Source: Cryoendolithus antarcticus
Taxonomy: Eukaryota > Ascomycota > Dothideomycetes > Cladosporiales > Cladosporiaceae
Length of the DNA stretch: 64,000 nt
NCBI GenBank assembly: GCA_002077065.1
Contig: NAJO01000007.1
Location: 310,001-374,000 of the forward strand
Direction: 5' to 3'
Below are positions 31,881 to 43,460 of the stretch, in pieces; position 1 is the first letter of the stretch; every line of letters begins with the position of its first letter. The translations under genes and the position numbers were made by a program. The notes beneath the pieces are model-generated. The model was not told where the DNA came from. It was given only the letters and a program-made list of their open reading frames with translations, and did no database searches.

Positions 31881-33273
31881 TCATCCATACTTGGCAAAGC
31901 ACAAGCTGGCGTTCGTGCCACCAAAACCGAAGCTATTGGTCAGTGCGACATCGATCACATGCTCCTGAGACACCTTGGCTACATAATTGCAATTGAAGTC
32001 GCTCAATGGTGTACCTGGATTATTGAGATTCAACGTAGGTGGCATTAAATTCTGTGGCTGGTCAGCATCGCCTTCCGGGCTGGTTTACTGGGTTGGCACT
32101 TACGTGCTCGATTGCTAGTATGGTGAAGATAGCTTCCACAGCACCAGCAGCACCAAGAAGATGGCCGACTGCGCCTTTGGTGCTGCTGACATTGATCTGC
32201 GATGCGTCTGATTTGCCATTATCTCCAAGTAGCATTCGCTTGATCGCGTGGTTCTCGGCAGCATCGCCCAGTGGTGTGGACGTCGCGTGAGCGTTGACAT
32301 AATCCACGTTGCAAGGCTCGATTTGCGCATGGCGAAGAGCTTGTCTCATCGCGAGATATGGACCGTTGCCATCCGCGCGAGGCTGTGTCATGTGGTGAGC
32401 ATCGGATGAAAGGCCGTAGCCTCTGACCTCAGCATATATGTGAGCGCCACGAGTTTTCGCATGCTCGAGTTCCTGGAACGATTAGTATTGCTCTCGCAGT
32501 GAGTTGTAATCCATTCGCACCTCGAGTACAATCACGCCTGCACCTTCGCCGATGACAAAGCCAGCGCGGTCTTTGTCAAAGGGTCGCGACGACTGTGCAG
32601 GATCATCATTCCAGTCAGTAGCCAGACTACGAGCTCGCGCGAAGCCTGCGATTGCCAGAGGGTGAATGCAAGATTCAGCACCACCAGCAACCATGACATC
32701 GGCATCTCCGAAGGCAATCATTCGTGAAGCATCTCCAATGGCGTGCAGGCCAGTGGTACAGGCAGTCGTAGCAGCATGATTCGGCCCCTTGAAGCCGTGG
32801 CGTATGGAGACATGGCCTGCAGCGAGATTGATGAGGAGCCGTGGTATAAACAGTGGCGAGACCTTGCGATAGCCACCCTCGTGGAACGCGATGGACGTGT
32901 TGTAGGCTTCATCGAGATTACCAATCCCAGATCCGATAGTGACGCCAGTAGCTTCGAGATCCTCTTCGCGAGTTGGATGCCAGTCTGCATCGTCCAACGC
33001 CTCCTGAGCTGATGCTATGGCGTACTGAGCAAACAGTGCCATTTGACGCTCCTCGCTAGCGGGCAGCCAGTCTTTGGCTTGCCATCTGCCATCGTCGCGG
33101 CTACCCTGTGGAACAAGTCCGCCGACTCGGCTTGGTAGTTTGTCAAATGCATGTCCCCGTGATGTAGTTGAGACGATGCCGCTTTGCGAGTCGATGAGCT
33201 TTGCCCATGTTTGCCTGATGCCAGCTGCAAGAGGTGTTACGGCACCGAGTCCAGTGACGACTACCCGTCGCAT
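31881..33273 (-). CDS. CEM1: 3-oxoacyl-[acyl-carrier-protein] synthase, mitochondrial KAS type
   Basis: Condensing enzyme of mitochondrial type II fatty-acid synthesis, which supplies octanoate for lipoate. Exons are 33273-32521, 32472-32104 and 32051-31881; introns of 48 nt (GTGCGA, TTCCAG) and 52 nt (GTAAGT, CCACAG), both phase 0; 430 residues. The Cys-His-His triad and Lys are in place: Cys172 in TTACTTGLH, His313 in NAHATSTPLGD, Lys350 and His354 in SSTKGAVGH. The C-terminal FGFGGTNASL loop is intact. The N-terminus begins directly with MRRVVVTGLGAVTPL. A short cleavable presequence is not visible, so import may rely on an unrecognised upstream exon or an internal signal. It is divergent from PDS5 and upstream of NiCoT on the same strand. 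Confidence 0.92.
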
Positions 33274-33603
33274 TGCATATTTTCCTACTCAGTCCTATCC
33301 CGGACGCCCGATTGTGCCGAATAATTGGAACATCCCACTCCTGTAGTTGATATATTTATCGGATGTTCATGTGGCCTTGATGGACTTTTGATGGACGTCG
33401 GCTCATATTTCCCGATCGAGAGATCTCTCACGCGACTTAGCGCGTCACTCTGGTGAAGTCAATTTGGCGCTTCACGTCACCTCGAGATCGCGATTCACTG
33501 ATGTTCGGAACACGATATGTCATTCTCGCGACTCTGTGCGGTGTGTCACGACAGTCTTTAGAGGGTGAAGGAGCTCTAATATAGCTTCTCTGCCAAGTAC
33601 ACC
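33274..33603. promoter_or_regulatory. Divergent promoter KAS / PDS5
   Basis: 330 bp between two start codons on opposite strands. An AT-rich GATATATTTATC at about 33349-33360 lies near the KAS start side. No coding region. Confidence 0.4.
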
Positions 33604-36600
33604 ATGACACGCCTAACCAGGAAGCGCGCACGAAGTCCGGAGCCGGCGCAAGAAGAGGACCCGGATCAGCAGCAGGATGGAGAGTTCGAAATGGCGGACG
33701 ATGCTGAGCCTGAGCAAGCATTGCAATTCGACGAGCCGCTCACATGGAAAGCTGGACGAGGTGCGATACCGGTGGCCGACCTCCTCCGCCGGCTAAAGAA
33801 ACTATACGACGAGATGGCCTCACTCGAGCAATTCGGCGAGGAGGACGCAGTTCGCGACCAGCTCATACCGAAGGCAACGGAATTGGCAAGCTCGATGCTT
33901 CTCATGCACAAAGACAAGGGCGTTCGAGCATATGCACTGGCTTGCATCGTACAGACATTCCGCTTGCTTGCGCCCAACGCACCCTACAACCCCAAGCAAC
34001 TGAAGGAGATCTTCACCCTGTTCGTTATGACTGTGCTTCCTGCTCTTGCAAGTCCTTCGGATCCATATCAGCAGCAGCATCTTGCTGCTCTCGAGTCGTT
34101 GTCTGCAGTCCGAAGCATTGCCCTTCTAGCCGACATCCCCGGTGCAGATGCTCTGATAGTTCAACTGTTCGCCAACTGCTTCGACGTGCTCTCTGGCAAT
34201 ATGAAAGGTGCGACCGGCGAAAACATTCCCAAGGCAGTGGAGTACCATATGACGAGTGTGCTGGTCACTCTTGTGCAAGAATGCGAGAAGCTACCCTCGG
34301 CTGTCGTAGAGATCATCTTGGCGCAGTTCCTCAGAGCTGATCCGGCCACATTAGCGCAAGCTGGCAAGCGAGACATTCGAGATCTGGCCGACATATCTCC
34401 TGCTTACAACATGGCACGCTCAGTATGCAGCGGCTGCGCAAATGAGATGAAGGGTGCAATTGGTCAGTATTTCAGCGGCGTGCTACTGAGTGCTTCTGAA
34501 GTCTCAGAGGAGCCAGCAAAGCATGGTGGCAGCAAAATGCGTGGCCGCAAGCGGACACACGCTGAGAGCGAAGACGAGTCCGACGACGGCATGCTTACTC
34601 CGCCTGCTGAAGTGGACTTTGACAATGCCGAGCGGGCTCATCGCCTACTGCGCGAGCTCTGGAGGGCTGCAAGCGAGGTCGTGGAGACCGTCGTGCCTCA
34701 GCTGGAGCCACAAATGAAAGCCGAGAATGCGAAACTACGCGCCATGGCCGTGCAGACTGTTGGCGACATGGTCGCGGGAATTGGCGCTGCTGGACCTGCG
34801 CCTCCTATACCTTTGGCACCGGCTGTATACCCCTCGCACAGTCTCGATCGCTCTGGTCTTGTGCCATTGAGCCAGAGCGCCATCTACAAACCAATTGCCC
34901 CACATGCTTTCTCATCCACTTATGGCGACTGCTACCTCGAGTTCGTCAGTAGACACAATGACAAGGCTGCCGTAGTCCGATGCGCATGGGCTGTAGCAGC
35001 AGCTAGGATCCTGCTGACTTCAGCCGGAGGCATTGGTCTCGACACCGACCAAGAGATGCGCTTACTTCGTTTGCTCAACGGAATGCTAGTCGATACCGAT
35101 GAAAAGGTCCGATTGGCAGTGATTGAAGCCATTGCAACGTTTGATTTCGACACCATTGCCCAGAAGATTGGCAAGCTGGGAGGTGTTGCAGCGCAGGGCT
35201 CAGTCTTGCGCCAGATTGCCGATCGAATCAAGGACCCAAAAGCCCCGGTGCGAGCAGCAGCGATCGAGCTTCTGGCAGATATATGGGGTGTCGCTTCTGG
35301 AGCAATTGGTGAAGGAAGCGAACAAATGTCGAACTTGTTCGCGTCAATCCCAAGCGAAATACTGAACGCAGTCTACGTCAATAGCGCGCAGATCAATGCG
35401 TCCATACTTGAGGTCCTTCACAAGTCACTGATCCCAACGGCCTATCCAGTCATGACTGCCACGTACGGTACAGTGGCTGGTACAGGCGTTGTCGTTGACA
35501 GTCAGCTTGGTGGCGACCCAGCTGCAGACGTGAATACGCTCCGAGTCGAGCGCATGCTCGTCTTCGTGCGATGTCTCGACGATCGAGCGACTGCAGCCTT
35601 CTTCAACCTCCAGCGATTTCAATGCCAGGGTGCTGCTCAGCTGTGCGCCCTTCTCAAGTTGTCCGAGGCATCGCACAGCAGCGACGACTCTAGCACTGAT
35701 AAGAAGACTAAGGCTCAGATCGATGCGATCGTCGCTTCTTTGACTAAGATGACTACCGATTCCAACGTTGCAAAGGAGCATCTTAGGATTTACCTCAAGC
35801 ACAATCATCGCCGTGGCAGTCAGCTGATCCGATTTTGCTGTGATGCAGACAGCGATTACCGCAAGGTATGTAAGGCAATGAAGGAGTTCAGGAAGAAGAT
35901 GGAGGAATCGCCTGCACCACTGCCCAGCACCCTATCAACCATGGAAGTCTTGCTGGACATGTTCTCGATGTCACTCTACAATCGCACACACGTTCCTGCA
36001 ATGCTAGCGTTCGCTCGCACCGATGATAAAGGATTAGGTGAAGCAGCTACGAAAGTCATCAAGGATCTGTCCACTACGGCACCCAAAGTCTTCGAGCTTC
36101 ACATAAAAGAGTACTGCGAAATGCTTAAACAGAACGTCCCGACGGAAGCTACACCAAATGACTCATCGGCTACGCATGTACTCAAGGCCATATCAGACTT
36201 CGTACAGCACGATGCATCATCCATGCCGAATGACCGGGAGCTGTATAAAGCGTTGAGTGCATATACGCTGTATGGCTCGCCACCGAAAGCGGCCAAGCAT
36301 GCGGTCCGAGTGATGCTCGCGTCAGACGACAAGAAGGAGATGTATACTGAGGAGATACTGGAGAAGTGCCTGAAAGACTTCACCTATGGGTCGCATGGGT
36401 TCTTGGCAAGGTTGGCATCACTGGGCCAGGTTGTCCTCCTCTCCAACGCCGAGCTGGACACGGTCACGCAAGAAACTATTACCGACACAGCTGTCGGCAA
36501 GATACTGAGAGAGATTCGGACCCCAGCGGAGGAGGACGACGCTGATTGGACTGACGAGCCTGACAAGGAGCTGTCGGCAAAGCTCTTGGCGCTGACGATA

Positions 36601-37986
36601 CTAGTCAACAACGTCCGCGGACAGGTGCACGGTGACATGAGTGAAGACGCGAAGTCAGCATTGAAGACCCGCGCGATTCCGGTGTACAAGCTGCTGAACA
36701 CCATCATTCAGAAAGAGGGCGAGCTTTCGAAGACTCCAGATACGATCAGCACGCCCAACAGCCACAAAGCCCAACTTCGCTTGTCTGCAGCGGCACAGAT
36801 CGTCAAGCTGTGCTGCCACCCTGCGCTGGATGCGCTGTTCTCGGACATCGACTTCAACAGACTCACAACTGTGGTTCAAGACCCACGTCCAGAAGTCCGC
36901 AATGGTTTCGCCAAGGTGATACAGAAGTACTTGGTTGCTGGCAAGCTCCAGCCTCGCTTCAACGCTCTGATATACATGTACGCGTTCGAGCCCAGTAAGA
37001 CTGCGAAGGATGCGGTCGCAAAGTGGGCGAAGGCGCGGAGTACTACGCTTGAAAAACTCAACAGCCGCGCCATGCGCACAACGTTTGCGCGCTTCTTGAG
37101 CCTTCTCGCCCATCACCTGGACTTCTCAATGAAGCCTGATGAGCTTGCTGACAATGTTGAGTATATCTTGTTCTATCTCAAAAATGTTGCGACAGTCGAG
37201 AACTTGCCGCATATCCACCACCTTGCGCAGAGGCTCAAGTCTGTGCAGGATGGCATCAATGCCGCTCAGAGCGATAGGCTCTATGTCCTGTCTGAGCTAG
37301 CCGAAGCGATTATTCGCAAGTTCGCCGAGGAGAAGGGTTGGAACCTGCAGCTCTTCTCTGGCAAAGACAATCTGCCTCGAGGTCCTTTCATCCAGCTGCC
37401 GAGCCACGAGTCGGCGCAAGAAATCTCAGAACGTCGTTACTTGCCCGAAGAACTGGCTGAAGAGTTGGATGGTCTGGTCAAGGCTAGTCTCAAGCCACCG
37501 AAAAAGCATAAGGCGGAGCGAACAGATGGTGATGGCCCGTCTAAGCCCGCTGCAAAGAAGGCTAAGACGACTTCGTCGCATGTCGCATCGAAGAAGTCAT
37601 CGAAGCCGAAGGCAGCGAAGACGCCTAAGAAGCAAGCGGCGACTGTGTTACACAGCAGCGATCGACGCAAGAGCACACGCACGTCACACGCAACGAACTA
37701 CGCCGAAGACAGCGGCTCGGAGGCAGAGGATGGCGCCGAACGATGGGATGAGTACGCGGATGAAAACAAGGAGAATGAGTCTTCCACTCCACCTACCAGC
37801 GATCCAGCACCCGATGCGAAGCCTGTGGAGAAGTTGAAGGTCAAGCCCAAGGCTCCTCCAGCCGCGGCCACTCGTAAGCTGCCTAGACGAGGTGCTGTGG
37901 GGAAGTCTAGGAAGGAGCAAGATATCATGGACGTTCCTGTGAGCGACGAGGACGTGTCTGACCCGCCGAGTGAGATGGAAGCGTGA
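33604..37986 (+). CDS. PDS5: Sister-chromatid cohesion protein Pds5 (BimD/Spo76 family)
   Basis: HEAT-repeat regulator that binds the cohesin ring with Wapl, Eco1 and Scc3 and controls cohesion maintenance and release. Intronless, 1460 residues, a normal length for the family. The N-terminal signature is present: LLRRLKKLYDEMASLEQ, then HKDKGVRAYALACIVQ, a run of HEAT repeats, and NPKQLKEIFTLFV. The long middle is alpha-helical repeat. The C-terminal 220 residues are Lys/Pro/Ala-rich, with repeated basic AKTPKKQ, KPKAPPA and SD/E patches suited to nuclear localisation and DNA contact, ending in an acidic tail (VSDEDVSDPPSEMEA). It could be confused with condensin HEAT subunits, but the N-terminal block is Pds5-specific. 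Confidence 0.9.
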   Translation: MTRLTRKRARSPEPAQEEDPDQQQDGEFEMADDAEPEQALQFDEPLTWKAGRGAIPVADLLRRLKKLYDEMASLEQFGEEDAVRDQLIPKATELASSMLLMHKDKGVRAYALACIVQTFRLLAPNAPYNPKQLKEIFTLFVMTVLPALASPSDPYQQQHLAALESLSAVRSIALLADIPGADALIVQLFANCFDVLSGNMKGATGENIPKAVEYHMTSVLVTLVQECEKLPSAVVEIILAQFLRADPATLAQAGKRDIRDLADISPAYNMARSVCSGCANEMKGAIGQYFSGVLLSASEVSEEPAKHGGSKMRGRKRTHAESEDESDDGMLTPPAEVDFDNAERAHRLLRELWRAASEVVETVVPQLEPQMKAENAKLRAMAVQTVGDMVAGIGAAGPAPPIPLAPAVYPSHSLDRSGLVPLSQSAIYKPIAPHAFSSTYGDCYLEFVSRHNDKAAVVRCAWAVAAARILLTSAGGIGLDTDQEMRLLRLLNGMLVDTDEKVRLAVIEAIATFDFDTIAQKIGKLGGVAAQGSVLRQIADRIKDPKAPVRAAAIELLADIWGVASGAIGEGSEQMSNLFASIPSEILNAVYVNSAQINASILEVLHKSLIPTAYPVMTATYGTVAGTGVVVDSQLGGDPAADVNTLRVERMLVFVRCLDDRATAAFFNLQRFQCQGAAQLCALLKLSEASHSSDDSSTDKKTKAQIDAIVASLTKMTTDSNVAKEHLRIYLKHNHRRGSQLIRFCCDADSDYRKVCKAMKEFRKKMEESPAPLPSTLSTMEVLLDMFSMSLYNRTHVPAMLAFARTDDKGLGEAATKVIKDLSTTAPKVFELHIKEYCEMLKQNVPTEATPNDSSATHVLKAISDFVQHDASSMPNDRELYKALSAYTLYGSPPKAAKHAVRVMLASDDKKEMYTEEILEKCLKDFTYGSHGFLARLASLGQVVLLSNAELDTVTQETITDTAVGKILREIRTPAEEDDADWTDEPDKELSAKLLALTILVNNVRGQVHGDMSEDAKSALKTRAIPVYKLLNTIIQKEGELSKTPDTISTPNSHKAQLRLSAAAQIVKLCCHPALDALFSDIDFNRLTTVVQDPRPEVRNGFAKVIQKYLVAGKLQPRFNALIYMYAFEPSKTAKDAVAKWAKARSTTLEKLNSRAMRTTFARFLSLLAHHLDFSMKPDELADNVEYILFYLKNVATVENLPHIHHLAQRLKSVQDGINAAQSDRLYVLSELAEAIIRKFAEEKGWNLQLFSGKDNLPRGPFIQLPSHESAQEISERRYLPEELAEELDGLVKASLKPPKKHKAERTDGDGPSKPAAKKAKTTSSHVASKKSSKPKAAKTPKKQAATVLHSSDRRKSTRTSHATNYAEDSGSEAEDGAERWDEYADENKENESSTPPTSDPAPDAKPVEKLKVKPKAPPAAATRKLPRRGAVGKSRKEQDIMDVPVSDEDVSDPPSEMEA

Positions 37987-38665
37987 GAGTATCGGAATGA
38001 CTACGTGTGTGCACGGCACACATGCGTGTCCGCACTGATGGCCAACTAGTCACATCAGAAGCGCAAGACAGCATGACTGACCTCATGCGTTATAACACTG
38101 GCTGGACGACATCGATAGCTCTGTGTATGATGCTGGAATGTGCAGGTAGCTAACCACCCGAGATGCCAATGTCGATTGGGAATGGAAGTAACTCCTCGCC
38201 AAGCCCAGTAAGTCCGCTCTGTCTTCCACTGCACATCAGTGTCGCTCTGCTGTACGATGTCGATGACTCCTGCTCGAGATGAAAACCATATCAACGGTCC
38301 ATTTCCTTATATTCGATCCACACAACTTCCCACTTGGCAGTCGGACGTAGCTCTTGATTCGTAAAACACTTGTAGCTCTCCCCACAACTCCAGCACCTCG
38401 GCTTTGTGACAGCTCCCAACTTACGCACGTAGCCAATGTGACTTAAGTCAAGGCGAAGAGTAGGTAGACCGCGCCAAAGCACTCGTAATGGCCACAACAC
38501 TGCTGGCCAAAGTCTTTGGCTTCCCACCCCAAGTTGCCGAGCTCCGGCTTGACACTCTGCTTTCCATAGCTACAACACATCGACCCTGGGCAAATGCTGG
38601 TTTAGTAGCTGGTATTGATCATGGTGTCGAATGTTGTGATCGATGCTGATGTGCATAAAGCGAAC
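37987..38665. other. Intergenic, no confident gene
   Basis: Between PDS5 and the hydrolase gene. A 78-codon minus-strand frame (38291-38527) contains a CWSC...C element, but no start context, family or splice extension supports it. The in-frame ATG at 38621 could extend the hydrolase by 15 codons. Confidence 0.4.
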
Positions 38666-39859
38666 ATGGCCCTCGATAGACTCAGCCCGAATGACAAGAG
38701 GCTTGAGCACAAGTTCGCGACTGTCCAGGGACATCGATGGCGTAGGCTCCAATTACGTTTACTTTCACGCATGCTTTCCTACTAATCGACATCACAGACT
38801 ACATCTCCTGCGCCGTCCCCTCCGGCACCCCCCAGAAAGGCACCGTCGTCCTCGTCCACGGCTTTCCCGATCTCTGGCTCGCCTGGCGCTACCAGGTCCC
38901 TCTCCTCCTCTCACTCGGCTTCCAGTGTATAATCCTCGAATGCATGGGCTACGGGCAAACCGGCGCATCTGACGATCTCTCACTCTACGGCTTCAAGGCT
39001 CACGCTGATGCTATCGCCGGCATTGCCAAGGCCGAGGGCGTAAGTAGGATTATCTTGGGTGGCCACGATTGGGGAGGTGCGGTGGTGTATCGCGTTGCGC
39101 AGTGGCAGCCGGAGTTGGTCAGTCATGTGTTCAGTGTGGCTACGCCGTATCAGCCGGTGCATGACAAGTATTTGAGCAATGAGGTCGTGGCGAAGTTGTT
39201 GCCGGTACGTGCTATGCCTAAGTTTGTGAAGAGAATTGAATACTAACGTGCGCCAGAACTTTGGGTATCAGCAGCAATTTGGGTCCGCAGATGGCAAGAT
39301 CGAAGCTGTTGTGAAGGGCAGAGATATGACTAAGAAATTCCTGCGCGGCATGTATGGAGGTAGGTTGAGCAGTAGGCGCACCTTGATGGTGCCAGAGACG
39401 GGCGTGAATCTGCAGGCCATTCAGGAGGACGATATTGGTCCTTCGCCGTTCTTCAGTGAGGAGGTAAGTGGCAGGACACAGTTCTCTACGAGATTGCGAA
39501 CTTACTTGCAGCAGGAGCTCGACTACTACACCTCACAATACTGCGTATCAAGCCCAGAGAACCCTATGAAGGGACCCTGCAACTGGTACCGCACTCGCAA
39601 GATCAATTTCGATGACGAGAAGAATCTGCCAGCAGCCCAGAAGAACGGCGTCTCGCAGCCGGTACTGTTCATCCAGGCGCTGCAAGACAATGTGCTGATC
39701 CCGAAGATGAGTGAGGGCATGGAAGAGACTTGCCCGAAGCTGACGAGAGGAGAGGTCAAGGCGAGTCATTGGGCGCTGTGGCATGCTAGTGGGGAGGTGA
39801 ACGATCTTGTGAAGAACTGGTTTGAGGCGGTGGTGGTGGGTGGTAAGAGTAAGTTGTGA
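38666..39859 (+). CDS. Epoxide-hydrolase-like alpha/beta hydrolase
   Basis: Four exons: 38666-38741, 38798-39204, 39257-39463, 39512-39859; introns 48-56 nt; 345 residues. It has the soluble epoxide hydrolase layout: oxyanion motif HGFPD at 46-50, nucleophile Asp116 in GGHDWGG, acid Asp289 in LFIQALQDNVL, and catalytic His316 in SHWALWH. These enzymes open epoxides to vicinal diols, for detoxification or natural-product modification. The lid domain (about 162-240) carries FGYQQQFG, whose Tyr is a candidate epoxide-polarising residue. Splicing at exon 1/2 restores GHRWHYISCAVPSG, the usual N-terminal strand. The third intron is in frame. No secretion signal, so probably cytosolic or peroxisomal. 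Haloalkane dehalogenase is an alternative but less likely. Confidence 0.82.
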
Positions 39860-39972
39860 ACGATGGACTAGATATTTCGCCTTCGGGTGATTGGGCAGCA
39901 CCACCGACGTCCGTTCCCGATTCGTCGATTTTCATGGTATCCTGTGAAGTCTCAAGGGCTCGCATCTTGTCT

Positions 39973-40724
39973 TTAGTCCTCATCCTCAATCTTCGTCCTC
40001 GAGAAGCTCTCCGTTGCGTTTGACAACGATGCGACTGGCTGCGCTCCATTGTTGTGTGCCGCTTCCGACTCACTCGCGGTCAGAGCAGCTTCATGCTGTG
40101 ACTGCGAAACATACTGGCGGTGCATTTCGTTGTAGGCGCGCATCAGTATCTCTGACTGCCGCTCATCAAGCGCCCCTACACCCCACCTCATAACATGAGC
40201 ATAACGCCCTTCAACGTTTGGTACATCAAAGTCTTTCATAATCTCAGTGAATATCTTTGCTTCATGGCCGCGCACTAGCCAGTCCTGAAAGTTGCGCTTG
40301 GCTACGCACAAGGACGACGCCACGACGGCAACAGCAAGATTTTCACCATATATCTCCGCAAGACAATCGCGATGTTTGACAATCTCTGCGATGGTGAGTG
40401 CTGTTGGGTCAGCTTCGGGTGAGTTAGCGCCACCCTTTCGCGGGCGAGGATCCCTGCGGTGTTCACCTCACCCATCTCCACACCAGCGTCGGCAAATGCG
40501 CTCGCAGGCCCAGTGACATGATGAACTTCGACTGGCCCATAGAGCAAGTACTCGTCCTCCAGGTTCCAGAAGTAGCGGCGCCTATGCTTCGGGTACATGG
40601 GAGCTAAGCAAGGCACGTGGAACACTCGATTGCCTGCTGGTAAAGCGGCTGTATCTATCACGCTGACGTAGACATCGGCATACTCTTCGTCGGATCCAAG
40701 AATGCAAGCCCGAACGTTGAGCAA
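39973..40724 (-). CDS. Unrecognised two-exon protein gene
   Basis: I do not recognise the family. Exon a runs from at or before 40724 to 40472, exon b from 40400 to 39973. The 71 nt intron has GTGAGG donor, CTAAC and CTGAC branch-like sites and a CCAACAG acceptor, and corrects a frame change between two open segments, giving GVEMALTIAEIVKHRDCL. At least 226 residues. Visible elements: FWNLEDEYLLYGPVEVHHV in exon a, then a helical domain with FQDWLVRGHEAKIF and YAHVMRWGVGALDERQ, and a Ser/Ala/Glu-rich tail. The start is unsettled: the first codon at 40724 is TTG and no ATG is in frame before it, so a further small exon toward 40820 is likely. It lies just downstream of the CLC gene on the same strand. 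Confidence 0.5.
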
Positions 40725-40833
40725 AATTCGTCTCTCACAATGACAGTACGTCGTAGAGTGATGAATGAGAGCACATTAGCCCTGTAGCGGCTCCATCGAG
40801 CCTCGTCAATAGCTGCATAAGATCCGATACTTG

Positions 40834-43460
40834 TTACCCTCGTTCTTCATGCTCCTCACCAAGAAGGCCTCGCTCGTCTTCTTGTTCTTCATCATGATGT
40901 TCTCTGAGTACGCCAGTGCCCTGCCCAGTCACAGCAACCTCGCCGTTGTTGAGCACGATCCACAAGTCCTTCTTGGTCATGAGACCTCGCAGCTCTCCTC
41001 GTTCAACAAAGACAATGTAGCGCAGACCGAGCTTTTGGAACATATCATTCGTTAGCATCAGAGTTGACAAAGCGGACAGCGTGATTGGCGTTTGGTCCAT
41101 CCATGGTCGCAGATCCAGAGTAGTAGTGGGGTCAGCCAGCGGCGCATGCATGAGGTACACTTCGGCGTTCTCGGACAGAGCTCGACCCTTAGGCGAGACC
41201 GCGGATGCCAAGGCATATGTCAACTCCGTGCGAGAGATGTAGCCTAACAATGTTGGGCTCTGAAGAGAGGTAATGACCGGAAAGCCTCGAAAGCGATGCT
41301 GCTGAAGTAATGTCTGCAGTGACGCTATGCTATGGCCAGCAGCTGTTATGCAGAATAAATCGTCGATGCGCGTCATCAGTTGGGCGATGGGGACATCTGG
41401 GATAGGGGTATCGTCTTTGTTGTCAAGGAAAGGGTAGCCGTTGAGATGGATCCAGGCTTCGTAGATTCCGCGCTTGTGTATGCCATCGCCGGTCCACTTC
41501 GCTAACATCACAGCGACCATGATCGGCAGCACGTAGGAAAGGGCGCCAGTGAGCTCGAACATGATGACGACGATAGACACCGTCATGCGTGTTGCACCCG
41601 CCAACGCCGCTGCGGCACCAATGACGGCGTAGGTGCCTGGCGTGACACAAGGAATATCTGGCTCGCAAGCTGCAAAGACGATCGAGGTCGGATGGTTACG
41701 TTGCGCGACTTCGACTAGTAATCCCACAGAACGACCGAAAAGTGCTCCCACAGCCATTGAAGGCAGGAGTATACCGGCAGGTATTTGCAGTCCGAATGTT
41801 AGAGAAGCTAGGAGGAAGCCAATGACGCTGGAGATTAGCAGGATCAAGATGACACCGGTATTAGCAATGCCCAGCTTGCATAATCCGAGATCATCGGCAG
41901 GTATGTCGGTACACTCAGCAAAGAGGTACTCGACAAGCTCCGAGCTCTGTGCACGCAAGAACGTGATAGGGTAGCTAATCAATGCAGTTGCCAATGCGAC
42001 GGCAACGACTTCGAGTACAGGTCGGCCTTGGAAAGGGTTCCTGCCGGACGCTCGGAATGCAGCGATGCGCATATTGAGTTTGATGAACAGACCTCCGTAT
42101 AGTCCGCCCAGGACCCCGATGACCATGAAAGGCAAGAGTTCAAACGCATGCCAGCCACTGTGATAGGTGACCTGAAACAGGACCAGCTTTCCAGTACGGA
42201 ATGGATCAAAGGCCTGCAGTGTCACAGCCGCGACCATAGCACACACGAACGATGCCCACATGGTCTTGTCCGGGAAGTAGTAGCTCAATTGCTCGAGACT
42301 GAACAGCACACCTCCGATAGGCGCGCCAAAGGCAACACTGATGCCACTAGCAGCCGCAGCTGAGAGCGTCTCGCGTTTCTTCGCTTCATTCGTGTTAATG
42401 GCGCTTGATAACTTCATGAAGAGGTTGGCGCAACAGCACGCAACGTGCACGAGAGGTCCTTCCTTACCAAGCCACATGCCTGATGCCACTGCGAGGCAGA
42501 GACCTACAGCTTTGATTGAAAGAGTCCATGCGCCGAGAAAATGGCGAATGACGAAGCCGCCGAGAACGGTCTTGATCTCTGGGATGCCGCTCTGCTTTGC
42601 GTATGGAGAGAAGCGGGTCACCAGAAGCGAAGCAGCGGCTGCAAAGAGAACCTGAACACTGTTAGCATCATGTCTACTGACTCGAATGTATGGTGACGAC
42701 GAACAGAGAGCAGCACGAAAGCAATGTACTCGATAATATACCCTCCACCAGCACTCCTAACGCCCATCATAGAGCTCCAGCTGTTCCAGTCCTTGCACTC
42801 TGCCAGTCCCTCCTCGCCCCAACAACAAAATACTTTGTTCAGGTACACCCTACCTCCAGACTCAACATTGCTGCACACACCAGTCTTGAGATCACCAAGC
42901 CAATCGCTTGCAACATCAATGCCAGCTGCGATGCCGCCTACCGCTATGCCTGTAGCCACGAGAACCCACCATATCTGACTAGCATCTACGAGCAACTTGA
43001 GCTGTCCTACCAGTCCTGGGGCATTGGCAGTCAAATGTTGCACTCGTGTGCGTTCCTTGCTGTACTCGTAGATCCAGTCGATTGCGGTCAGGTTATCGTA
43101 GCCAACGCGTCGCCCTGGGCCCTCCACATACCAGTCCAACCCAGCAGCATCCTTGGTGTCCTGCTGCCCAGGTCCGGTGTTACTCGTGACAGCCTGCAAC
43201 CCAGCGAGAGGTGAAGACAGAAAGCGGGACGCAAATGAAGGCTTCGATGGCTTCGTTGTACGCTTGGACGTCACGCCGTTGGCTTCGACGCCTACTGCTT
43301 CGTTTCCCCATGGATCCTCGTTCAGCAGCTCGTTTGAAGTCAGGTCGAGGCCGTCATCATCCTCATCGTCGGAGGTGTAATCAGGCGTGTGGCCGGGAGG
43401 GGCGCGAGGCACAGATACAGATGGTCCAGGCGGCGATCGACTCGACGAGGAGCTCGACAT
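40834..43460 (-). CDS. CLC-family chloride channel / Cl-/H+ exchanger
   Basis: Chloride transporter of endomembranes or plasma membrane (Gef1-like), supporting vesicle acidification and copper loading. Exons are 43460-42705 and 42651-40834, with a 53 nt intron (GTTCGT, GTTCAG, phase 0) and 857 residues. After a 150-residue acidic/Ser-rich cytosolic N-terminus come the CLC helices. Selectivity-filter motifs: KQSGIPEIK (usually GSGIP), GKEGPLVH with gating Glu316, and the third filter loop in LQIPAGILLPSM. Two CBS domains occupy the last 220 residues (DDLFCITAAGHSIASLQ...GLMTKKDLW). The chloride-binding region and gating Glu suggest an active transporter. The first filter motif has Gln in place of the common Gly before Ser. 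43460 is the start chosen by the SR/Pro-rich N-terminus. Confidence 0.93.

Noticed and set aside
38291..38527. 78-codon minus-strand frame with CWSC...C element
   Set aside because: Too short, no second metal-ligand pair, no splice-supported extension and no recognised family.
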